This document shows positions 1 to 6,907 of a DNA stretch of 43,654 bases, piece after piece; position 1 is the first letter of the stretch, and every line of letters starts with the position of its first letter. The notes beneath the pieces are model-generated. The model worked only from the letters and a program-made list of their open reading frames with translations, was not told the origin of the DNA and ran no database searches. This stretch comes from Muribaculaceae bacterium (GTDB lineage: Bacteria; Bacillota; Clostridia; Lachnospirales; Lachnospiraceae), in NCBI GenBank assembly GCA_023663465.1, contig JAMPHJ010000011.1, positions 1 to 43,654 on the forward strand. The letters run 5' to 3'. The position numbers were made by a program, and so were the translations under genes.

Positions 1-55
1 CGGCGTTTTCACAGTACCTGCTTTTGGATTTGTATATTCTGTACAACTACACATT
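1..55. repeat. Right end of a dispersed structured repeat (copy 1, cut by window edge)
   Basis: Bases 1-55 match 14239-14293 with one mismatch (T29 against G14267), then the two sequences diverge. The shared part holds the right arm of the inverted repeat described for the full copy at 14147-14285. Two copies in one 44-kb window indicate a dispersed, probably non-autonomous element. No transposase is visible. The left half of this copy lies outside the window. Confidence 0.75.
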
Positions 56-163
56 ATTAAACTTCCGTTTCGCAATTACCTCACGCAATACTATGAGGTT
101 AGTATCCATAAATATCTGGAAAATATACACAATCTGAGTGAAAAAATGGATGATTCCTTGTAA
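2..163 (+). CDS. Possible C-terminal end of an unrecognised gene
   Basis: The frame starting at base 2 is open for 53 codons to a TAA at 161-163. The last 25 or so residues (roughly QYYEVSIHKYLENIHNLSEK then MDDSL) look like an ordinary helical protein tail. The first 18 codons lie inside the dispersed repeat at 1-55, so either the repeat has become the end of a coding region or the open frame is chance. I do not recognise a family. Confidence 0.25.
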   Translation, partial: GVFTVPAFGFVYSVQLHIIKLPFRNYLTQYYEVSIHKYLENIHNLSEKMDDSL

Positions 164-512
164 AAATACTATCACAGAATCTGCACGTTTGTAAACCCAG
201 TGCAAAATTTGACGAAAATATTGCAATTTTTGTTCTCTTTCTATATAATATTTATGATAAAATTATATTTTCAACTCTTTTATCATCTTTTACAATTATC
301 ATCTTCTATAATAGGAAGGGAAAATTGCACAAATGTTCATGAAACTAGCACACAAAGAAAACTTTAAAAAAGTCATATGCCGAAGTCAATGCAGGCAAAT
401 ATTTTGCGCTCTTTTTCACCCCCCCCCTAACAAAAAATATATCCTTCACTGCCCAAATCCCTGCCTAAGATGCGGGAATACCGACTAATCATTACTTAAA
501 GGAGATAACATC
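164..512. other. 349-bp leader region upstream of the first chemoreceptor
   Basis: This AT-rich gap holds a good sigma-A-like promoter (221-249), a second isolated TATAAT at 307-312, and a run of nine C at 419-427. An AAAGGAG ribosome site lies about eight bases before the ATG at 513. I found no convincing flagellar sigma (TAAA-N15-GCCGATAA) promoter and no open frame worth calling. Confidence 0.6.
221..249 (+). promoter_or_regulatory. Candidate sigma-A promoter for the chemoreceptor gene
   Basis: TTGCAA at 221-226 and TATAAT at 244-249 are separated by 17 bases. Transcription from here would give a leader of about 255 bases that contains the C9 tract. This is a sequence match only. Confidence 0.55.
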
Positions 513-1994
513 ATGAATCCAGAAGTTTTAAAAAGCGAAGAAAAAAGAATGAATCTCATTATGTTTGCATTCTACCTTGTGATACCGGTTGTTGCGTTTT
601 TGTTTGTATTATTTTTCAATGGCGGTTCTATGAAAGACAGCATCGCCCTGATTATGATCGTACTTAGCATACTGATTAAGATATTCGAGAAACCGCTTGG
701 AAAATATGCGAAATATCTGTATGTTTCCATTATGCCGGTAATCGGGGCAGTCATCATTGTTGCGGGCACTCCCGGCGTCTTTGCCGCGATGGTGGAAGCT
801 TATTTTCTCGTACTGATTTTAACGATTCCTTACTATGATTTATCCGTTGTCATCGTATATTCGGCGGTTCTCATCATCTCAAACTTAGCTACCATGCTAA
901 TCTTCCCGGAGCCGTTCCTTGTCATGGACCCCATCCCTATCTGGGTATTTATCGTTATGGTCTATGCACTTGCCGTCATGGTGGCAGTTTTGATTGTTAC
1001 AAGAGCACACACGTTATTTATTGCGGTTGAGACCAAAGAGCAGGAAACGGAAGAAGTGCTTGAAAACGTGCGCACCGCTTTTGAGAGTATGCAGGCATCT
1101 TCCAGTGAAATCTATGACGCCTTACATAACTTTGAAGCCAGCGCGACAGAAATCGCTGCCTCCACCGAGGAAATTTCCAAAAGCGCTGACCAGCAGATTC
1201 AGCAGGTACAGGGAAGTCTTGATATCTTTGGCGATTTGAACGATAAAATTGCAAGCTCTGAAGACCGCGCCATCCAGACAATCGAAAACATCCAAAAATT
1301 AAAGGATAAAAATGAGCAAGGCATCGCTTCGATTACGGAACTTTCTGAGAAATTCCGGGAAAATACCGAAGCCACCAAAACGGCTTCCGAGGGCGTCACC
1401 TTACTGGCGCAGAAATCAAATTCCATCGGTGAAATCATCGAAAGCATCAGTCAGATTGCCAGACAGACCAATCTGCTTGCACTCAATGCAGCGATTGAGG
1501 CGGCAAGAGCAGGGGAAGCCGGAAAAGGGTTTGCAGTCGTAGCGGACGAAATTAACTCCTTATCCTCAGAATCCTCTGACGCAACCAAGAAGATTGATAC
1601 GATTCTACAGGATGTCCTCTCTACGGTATCCGAAATCAACGGCGTCATGGATCATAACAACGTGATTGTAAGCGAATCCAGCGCCAAGTTAAACGACACC
1701 GTCGAAATTTTTGACGCCATCCTGCATTCGTCGGAAGAGGTTATCGAAATTATCAACCTGCTCAAAGAGGAGCTGGACCATATCGTCGCTATCAAAGAGC
1801 AGCTCTCAACCGCCATGCAAAGCGTGGAAGATATTTCCCAGAAGTCCGTGGAAAATACGAAAGAAATCAACGCCTCCACAGAAGCGCAGGCAGTGGGCAT
1901 GGAAGCGATTATGAAGACAATGGAAAATGTACAAAGCAGTATGAGTAAACTTGCTGCTGTACTGAATGTCGAAATGCAGACTGTATCAAAATAA
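513..1994 (+). CDS. Methyl-accepting chemotaxis protein with multi-pass membrane N-terminus
   Basis: 493 residues. Residues about 15-180 contain roughly six hydrophobic helices with no obvious extracellular sensor domain, followed directly by a long coiled-coil MCP signalling domain. The conserved hairpin tip lies at about residues 311-350, with the [20 protein letters not shown] signature and FAVVADEI after it. Proteins of this class form arrays with CheA and CheW and control flagellar direction. The polytopic N-terminus suggests it senses a membrane-associated cue or the energy state rather than a ligand bound by a 4HB or Cache domain. No classical HAMP is evident. An AAAGGAG site supports the start. 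The gene stands alone and ends at a bidirectional terminator. Family call firm; ligand unknown. Confidence 0.93.
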   Translation: MNPEVLKSEEKRMNLIMFAFYLVIPVVAFLFVLFFNGGSMKDSIALIMIVLSILIKIFEKPLGKYAKYLYVSIMPVIGAVIIVAGTPGVFAAMVEAYFLVLILTIPYYDLSVVIVYSAVLIISNLATMLIFPEPFLVMDPIPIWVFIVMVYALAVMVAVLIVTRAHTLFIAVETKEQETEEVLENVRTAFESMQASSSEIYDALHNFEASATEIAASTEEISKSADQQIQQVQGSLDIFGDLNDKIASSEDRAIQTIENIQKLKDKNEQGIASITELSEKFRENTEATKTASEGVTLLAQKSNSIGEIIESISQIARQTNLLALNAAIEAARAGEAGKGFAVVADEINSLSSESSDATKKIDTILQDVLSTVSEINGVMDHNNVIVSESSAKLNDTVEIFDAILHSSEEVIEIINLLKEELDHIVAIKEQLSTAMQSVEDISQKSVENTKEINASTEAQAVGMEAIMKTMENVQSSMSKLAAVLNVEMQTVSK

Positions 1995-2061
1995 TAGTAC
2001 CCATGTCGCCTGACAGTAATATAACATTTGATACTTTATCATTTTCTCATCTAAATTAAAA

Positions 2062-2099
2062 GGTCAAAGCCGGTTATCCTGCCGGCTTTGACCTTTTTT
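2062..2099. terminator. Bidirectional rho-independent terminator
   Basis: A perfect 12-bp stem, GGTCAAAGCCGG (2062-2073) with CCGGCTTTGACC (2082-2093), has an 8-base loop. A run of A precedes it and a T run follows it (2094-2099), so it can end transcripts from both the chemoreceptor gene and the convergent phosphopantetheinyl transferase gene, whose stop codon overlaps the T run. Confidence 0.9.
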
Positions 2100-2784
2100 A
2101 TTCAATAACAATTGTTTCTAAATCCGATGCAAAGTCTGCCTCTTCACAACACACTGCAATCCGGTATCGCACGTTTTCCTGTAGACTGTCCGGCATATGG
2201 TATTCCTTCATAAAATAACTATTGTTATTTATGTTATGCCGCACCGATACACTGCCGTCCTCTTCTACGCTAATCGTAAAAGCGTCGAGCGGAAGAGACA
2301 TGCCCAGTCCCGTTACTTTGAGGAAGCTCTCTTTCATCGTCCAGATTCTAAACATCCGCTCCGCCTGTTCTTCTATGGTCCCAGCCCTGCGTATCCAGGC
2401 AAGCTCTTCTTTCGCAAAAAAGCGTTCCGCCAGACGTTCTTTTCCACTGCGCACCCATTCGATATCATTCCCGACCTCAACGCCGCCAATGCTGCAGATT
2501 GCATAATGCCCGGAATGGGACAGGGAAAAATGTATATCGGGATAGTACCTAAAATAAGGCTTTCCCTGCGCTCCTACGTCGTATTCCATTATCCGCTCTT
2601 CCAGACCATAGTCTTGTAATGCTTTATGCAGGGCAATCCCCGCTCCAAGGCTTCTGTTTTTATCCTTCCAATGCTTCAACAGCGTAATTTTCTGCCGCCG
2701 GTATGGGGACACAAAACCGAGCGCCCGTTCAAAAAGCTTTTCATCTTCAAATTGTCTTACATCAATTATATATGTCCTAATCAT
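2098..2784 (-). CDS. 4'-phosphopantetheinyl transferase, Sfp/AcpT superfamily
   Basis: 228 residues from the ATG at 2784. The frame stays open upstream, but that part overlaps the helicase gene; the chosen start lies 13 bp after the helicase stop and has a GAAGAAG-type ribosome site. The family transfers the phosphopantetheine arm of CoA to a Ser of carrier proteins. Visible motifs are FSLSHSG (86-92), GNDIE (105-109, Mg-binding D107 and E109) and WTMKESFLK (148-156). Its length is that of Sfp-type rather than AcpS-type enzymes. It is last in a minus-strand run with the helicase, the YitT-type protein and the KAS III-like protein. No carrier protein, NRPS or PKS is in the window, so its partner is unknown; it could be the general acyl carrier protein. 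Confidence 0.9.
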   Translation of the reverse strand: MIRTYIIDVRQFEDEKLFERALGFVSPYRRQKITLLKHWKDKNRSLGAGIALHKALQDYGLEERIMEYDVGAQGKPYFRYYPDIHFSLSHSGHYAICSIGGVEVGNDIEWVRSGKERLAERFFAKEELAWIRRAGTIEEQAERMFRIWTMKESFLKVTGLGMSLPLDAFTISVEEDGSVSVRHNINNNSYFMKEYHMPDSLQENVRYRIAVCCEEADFASDLETIVIE

Positions 2785-2797
2785 AACTTCTTCATTT

Positions 2798-4723
2798 TCA
2801 TTCTTCTGCCATAAGGCAATCCTCACAAATCCGGTAAGAATAGTCCCATGGAAGCGGTTTCCCGCAAAGATTACATTTTTTCTCAAACTGCTGCTTATTT
2901 TCCTGCAGACAAACACCGATGGCGCGCTGCGCGGCTTCCCTGTTGGCGTCCAGCATTTCCCTGTCAACTACCCAGTTCATCCTGCCCGCAAACTGGCTGT
3001 ACAAATCCAGCTTCTTATAATAAGATTCCAGCTCTTCCAACGCGCCCCCGTTAGGATATGCCGGACAGCCCTGCTCTTTCGCCGGATTCTCACAGTATTT
3101 CAGCCACAGTCGTAAAACCTCTTTATCTTTGACGTCGAAAGGACAGGTAACCAGCGCAAGCACCCGTTTCTTATCCTGCAGCTGCCCCTGCGCCTTCCGG
3201 TAATTCTTCAGATAGCGGTATTTCCTAACGCTTTCCGCCATCGATATTTTATCATAAAAATCCGCGCCGCCCGCATTTTCCCAGATTTCAATAATCTCAT
3301 CTAACTCCATAGGAATATCCAGCAGCACCTCCGGGAAACCGATTCGTGCTTTTTCCAGAGGATGAAACGCTTCTTTTAGTTTCTTGCCGATATACCCCAC
3401 GTCCACGGCGGACTGCACATATCCGGTATCATAAAACCCGAAACGCCCCGCCCGTCCCGCAATCTGGCGGATTTCTTCTGAGCGTATGCGACGTTTTTCT
3501 GTTCCATCAAATTTAATCGTGTTCATAAACACAACCCGGCGTATCGGCAGATTGATGCCCATGCCGATTGCGTCCGTCGCTACCACGACCTCATGAGAGC
3601 CTTCCGCAAAAAGCTGTACCTGTTCCCGCCGCGTCTTCGGTGGCAGGTTTCCATAAATAACACTTGCTTTTATTCCCTGCATTTCCAATGCCGCCGCAAT
3701 GGCAAGTACGTTTTTCTTGGAAAAAGTAATCAGTGCATCTCCTTTTTCCACATCTCGATTCATATCATATTTTTCCGGTATAAATTCCAGCTTCGTATTC
3801 CGCTCGTGATAGACCAAATCATAAGTATCCCCGCAGCGCGCAATCATCTGGATTAGCAGCTTCTCGGCAATCGGGGACGCGCAGACATGAATTTCCTGCG
3901 CGCGGATTCCCAAAATAGCCCTCGTCCAACTGCTGCCCCTATTCTCATCCTCTATCATCTGTGCCTCGTCAATCACGGCAATATCATAGATTTCCTTTAA
4001 ATCCAGCACTTCTATCGTAGACGCCTGACAAAAGCTGCCCGGCGTCCTGATTTTTTCCTCTCCCGTAATCATGCTGCAGGGCACGCCCGCCGCCGTCATG
4101 GTGTCATAAACTTCCAACGCCAGCAGTCTCAGCGGTCCCAAATAAATCCCCTGATAAGCATGTTTCAGCCGCTGCAGCGCCTGATAGGTCTTGCCGCTGT
4201 TCGTCGGTCCGATGTGCAGGATAAAATTCCTGCGCATACTGCGCGCTTCCGGGTACTGTTTTTCCGGCTCCGCCTCCATCAGCTCCTCAATCCGCCGTCC
4301 CACTAAGGACATCATATAATCGTCCTTATAAATTTCATAGAGGGATTTTTCGCGCAGCAGTTTATAAACGCCTTCCGTCCTGATAATATCTTCCGCCGAT
4401 GCAAAAGGCGCCATCGTCTGTAAAAAAGAGATATCCAGCCGAATCAGCTTGCGCAATACCTTCTTATATTTTCCCAGCAGTTTATACTCTTTATTAGAAA
4501 CCGTATATCCCACGTCCGCCATGCGTTTATGAAGCGGCGCCATATCGTTTAAAATCTGGTGGGCTTCCAGCTTTTTCTTTCTGGCAATCCGCTGCTCCAA
4601 CTGCCTGATATGGCGTTCGCAGCCCCTCAGAAAAGCCCTCTGTTTCGTATAAGGTATTTTTAGAAATGCCCGCCGGTATACTTCCTCAATTTCTTCGCTA
4701 ATTTCATAAGTTACATTTTCCAT
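2798..4723 (-). CDS. Suv3-like DEAD/DEAH-box RNA helicase with C-terminal zinc motif
   Basis: 641 residues. The N-terminal 160 residues are helical and charged. A RecA-like helicase core follows: Walker A GPTNSGKT (172-179), DEAQ motif II (252-255), then a second RecA domain with VVATDAIGMGINLPI and QIAGRAGRFG, the latter the arginine-finger motif VI. GPTNSGKT and this motif VI form are typical of the SUPV3L1/Suv3 group, which unwinds RNA and, in mitochondria, works with a 3'-5' exonuclease. The C-terminus has a four-cysteine motif, CNLC at 617-620 and CEDC at 633-636, likely a zinc ribbon. The start lies 13 bp after the YitT-like gene stop, with a weak ribosome site, so translation is probably coupled. 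Whether it joins an RNA decay complex here is unknown. Confidence 0.88.
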   Translation of the reverse strand: MENVTYEISEEIEEVYRRAFLKIPYTKQRAFLRGCERHIRQLEQRIARKKKLEAHQILNDMAPLHKRMADVGYTVSNKEYKLLGKYKKVLRKLIRLDISFLQTMAPFASAEDIIRTEGVYKLLREKSLYEIYKDDYMMSLVGRRIEELMEAEPEKQYPEARSMRRNFILHIGPTNSGKTYQALQRLKHAYQGIYLGPLRLLALEVYDTMTAAGVPCSMITGEEKIRTPGSFCQASTIEVLDLKEIYDIAVIDEAQMIEDENRGSSWTRAILGIRAQEIHVCASPIAEKLLIQMIARCGDTYDLVYHERNTKLEFIPEKYDMNRDVEKGDALITFSKKNVLAIAAALEMQGIKASVIYGNLPPKTRREQVQLFAEGSHEVVVATDAIGMGINLPIRRVVFMNTIKFDGTEKRRIRSEEIRQIAGRAGRFGFYDTGYVQSAVDVGYIGKKLKEAFHPLEKARIGFPEVLLDIPMELDEIIEIWENAGGADFYDKISMAESVRKYRYLKNYRKAQGQLQDKKRVLALVTCPFDVKDKEVLRLWLKYCENPAKEQGCPAYPNGGALEELESYYKKLDLYSQFAGRMNWVVDREMLDANREAAQRAIGVCLQENKQQFEKKCNLCGKPLPWDYSYRICEDCLMAEE

Positions 4724-4736
4724 CTGATAGACCCCG

Positions 4737-5603
4737 CTACTCTGTCGGCCTCTGGTAAAAATGACCGGTCAATCCTTCCGTCCGTATCGAATTGATAAAC
4801 GCGCCCTCATCCGCCTTCTTAATCTCAGCAATAACAGCCTTACTCTCTTCCTTGGACACGACGGAATAAACGACGGCTCTTTCCCGATGCTCATAAGACC
4901 CCTCGCCTTCTAAAATCGTCGCTCCATGCATACTGATTTTATTAATCGCCCTGCACACGGCTTTCGCCTTCGCCTTGTTCGTCACAATAAATAACGTCTG
5001 TTTCTGATATTTCGTATAGAGCACATGCAGTACCTGCGTGGACGCATACTGATAAATAATGGAATACAACGCCTTGTCCCAGCCAAACAAAACACCTGCT
5101 ATCGCAATGATAATGATGTTAATTCCCAGTACAAGGTTAAAGGAATCCACGCCTTTTTTTTCCGAAAGATAAATGGCGATAAAATCCGTCCCGCCCGTCG
5201 TGGCGTTCATCAAAAGGCATAGGCTGATAACAAATCCGCCAATCATGCCGCCAAACACACTAATCAAAAGGGTGTCATAAGTGATAACAAACCCCGGCAC
5301 GATATCCGTCAGGATACTGGAAAGCACAATCATGAGGCAGGAATACAGCGTAAATTTCTTGCCGATAAACCGGAAACCAATATAAATCGGAATCGTATTC
5401 AGCAATAAATTGACTACCGTATAGGGAATCTCAACATGGAAAAACGTGTTAAAAATCGCCTGTATCAGAATCGTCAGCCCCATGACGCCGCCTGGATACA
5501 GCCCGCCCGCCCGGACAAACGTCTTCGTATTCACTGCCATAATCACCGCAGCCAGACAAATCATGATAAGCCTCTTTCCATCCTTTTTCAAATCGAAACT
5601 CAT
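4737..5603 (-). CDS. YitT family membrane protein (DUF161 plus DUF2179)
   Basis: 288 residues from the ATG at 5603, chosen because a GGAGG site lies directly upstream; the open frame extends to 5660 without such support. Residues about 10-205 form five or six membrane helices with the GGLYPGGVMGLTILIQ and GGTDFIAIYLS motifs typical of the family. The C-terminal 80 or so residues are a soluble DUF2179 domain that usually faces the cytoplasm. The substrate of this family is not established. A run of eight A lies in the codons for EKK near 5154-5161. A TATAAT is present at 5638-5643 (minus sense), so the gene may have its own promoter as well as being downstream of the KAS III-like gene. Confidence 0.9.
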   Translation of the reverse strand: MSFDLKKDGKRLIMICLAAVIMAVNTKTFVRAGGLYPGGVMGLTILIQAIFNTFFHVEIPYTVVNLLLNTIPIYIGFRFIGKKFTLYSCLMIVLSSILTDIVPGFVITYDTLLISVFGGMIGGFVISLCLLMNATTGGTDFIAIYLSEKKGVDSFNLVLGINIIIIAIAGVLFGWDKALYSIIYQYASTQVLHVLYTKYQKQTLFIVTNKAKAKAVCRAINKISMHGATILEGEGSYEHRERAVVYSVVSKEESKAVIAEIKKADEGAFINSIRTEGLTGHFYQRPTE

Positions 5604-5637
5604 ACGCCGCCTCCTATTGTCACAATCGTTTACTGCT

Positions 5638-5643
5638 ATTATA
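5638..5643 (-). promoter_or_regulatory. Possible -10 box upstream of the YitT-like gene
   Basis: A TATAAT on the minus strand lies 35 bases before the start codon. No good -35 stands at the right distance (TTTTTA at 17), so this is a weak call. Confidence 0.3.
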
Positions 5644-5678
5644 TCACTTCCAGAGAACAATAAAAAGCCGCCTTTTTT

Positions 5679-6674
5679 CTAAAATTCATAAAGCTCCGCT
5701 ATCGCAGAATATCCTGCCCCGACGGTACAGATGATGACTTTATTCCCCGGCTTTGCATAAGTATCCCACATCCGGTTCAGGCATAGAATCGGACAGGTAT
5801 TGCCCGTATAACCGTATTCTTTGCCGACGAAGAAATATTTATCCTCCGACACGCCCAGGAGTTTCAGCGTCTCGATATTAAAGACGTCGCTTAACTGGGA
5901 AAAGATATAGTAGTCAATCTCTTCCGCCGCCAGATTATGACGCTCCAGAATCGCCGTAATAATCTTATACCACTGTTTCGTCACAAAATCCATGTTGAAA
6001 GGATTCCATTCCAGCCGTTTTTCATTGGGTTCTATCGCTTTGAGCGGCACCTTGGACATGCCGCATTTCGGATAAGTAATATAATGATGAAAACTGGCGT
6101 CAATCACCGTTTCCGTATCCAGAAATCCCCTGGGCGCATCTTCTTCCTCCGCATAGAGGGCGACGCACGCCGCCGCGTCCGCAAAAGTTGCATATACAAC
6201 CGTATCCGTCCAGAGCGCGATGGGCGTGATGCAGAAACAGCCCACGACCAGCGCGTTTTTAATATCCGTAGCGCGCATATATTTGTATACCACATCAATC
6301 CCTTGTATCATACCGGTGCAGTTACTGTTTAAGTCAAAGGAAACCCTGACGTTTTTCATGCGCTCGCCGTAAAGCCCTACGATTTTCATCGCGTTGGATG
6401 GAAAAAGATATTCCGGCGTATCGGTGCACACGATTACCATTTCCACATCTTCCAGATTCAGCTTATTCTTGCTGACACAGTTTTCAATCGCCTCCTGACA
6501 CATCGTTATCGTATTTTCCCCTTCCGAAATAAAATACCGTTTCCTGCGCCCCAAATGCTCCATCAGACCATGCGCCTGCAAGCCCATCTTCTCAAAGTGC
6601 TCGTCCAGCTCCTGATTATAGACTTTGTGCTTCGGAATATAGACGCCGGTCCCTCTCATTTTAATATTTTTCAT
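5679..6674 (-). CDS. 3-oxoacyl-ACP synthase III-like protein lacking the catalytic His
   Basis: 331 residues, the usual length of FabH-type thiolase-fold enzymes. FabH joins acetyl-CoA to malonyl-ACP using a Cys-His-Asn triad. Here the Cys is kept (SNCTGM, C119; codon 6318-6320) and the Asn is kept (TGNTC, N282). The usual PHQAN box reads FSQLS instead, so the His position is S259 (TCC, codon 5898-5900). The fold is intact otherwise: ADAAACVALYAEE in the middle and the VGAGYSAIAELYEF end. Loss of His suggests it does not decarboxylate malonyl-ACP. It could move an acyl group to another acceptor, or have an altered mechanism. It heads the minus-strand run and is divergent from the GH31 gene. 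I do not give a symbol because true FabH function is doubtful. Confidence 0.85.
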   Translation of the reverse strand: MKNIKMRGTGVYIPKHKVYNQELDEHFEKMGLQAHGLMEHLGRRKRYFISEGENTITMCQEAIENCVSKNKLNLEDVEMVIVCTDTPEYLFPSNAMKIVGLYGERMKNVRVSFDLNSNCTGMIQGIDVVYKYMRATDIKNALVVGCFCITPIALWTDTVVYATFADAAACVALYAEEEDAPRGFLDTETVIDASFHHYITYPKCGMSKVPLKAIEPNEKRLEWNPFNMDFVTKQWYKIITAILERHNLAAEEIDYYIFSQLSDVFNIETLKLLGVSEDKYFFVGKEYGYTGNTCPILCLNRMWDTYAKPGNKVIICTVGAGYSAIAELYEF

Positions 6675-6816
6675 TGCAATCCCATACCTTTCTCTCAGAT
6701 TTTTGGTTCTTTTTTATATTATATTACAAATTATGGCGTCGTTTTTTGCATTTTTTTGTGGAAAATGCGCAATTTTTTCTGGGTTGGATTTCTTGCAAGA
6801 CAAAACAGAAATATTC

Positions 6817-6845
6817 TTGCGATTCTCCCATTTTTTTACTAAAAT
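6817..6845 (+). promoter_or_regulatory. Candidate promoter of the alpha-glucosidase gene
   Basis: TTGCGA (6817-6822) and TAAAAT (6840-6845) have a 17-base spacer, in the 233-bp divergent region between the KAS III-like and GH31 genes. A match of four and five of six positions makes it plausible but not certain. Confidence 0.45.
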
Positions 6846-6861
6846 AGAAGCAAATACGAGA

Positions 6862-6875
6862 GTGATGTCCATCAC
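6862..6875. promoter_or_regulatory. Inverted repeat, possible operator
   Basis: GTGATG (6862-6867), two bases, then CATCAC (6870-6875) form a perfect palindrome about 17 bases downstream of the candidate -10 box of the GH31 gene. This is where a repressor would block transcription. No regulator gene is adjacent, so the binding protein is unknown. Confidence 0.35.
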
Positions 6876-6907
6876 CGAAATTATCCGATTCGAGAAAGGA
6901 GACCTCT

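Noticed and set aside
354-400. Flagellar sigma-D promoter for the chemoreceptor
   Set aside because: GCCGAAGT near 379 resembles a -10 element, but no TAAA stands about 15 bases upstream.
5154-5161. Phase-variable A8 tract in the YitT-like gene
   Set aside because: A8 runs in Lys codons are common here, and nothing else suggests variation of this membrane protein.
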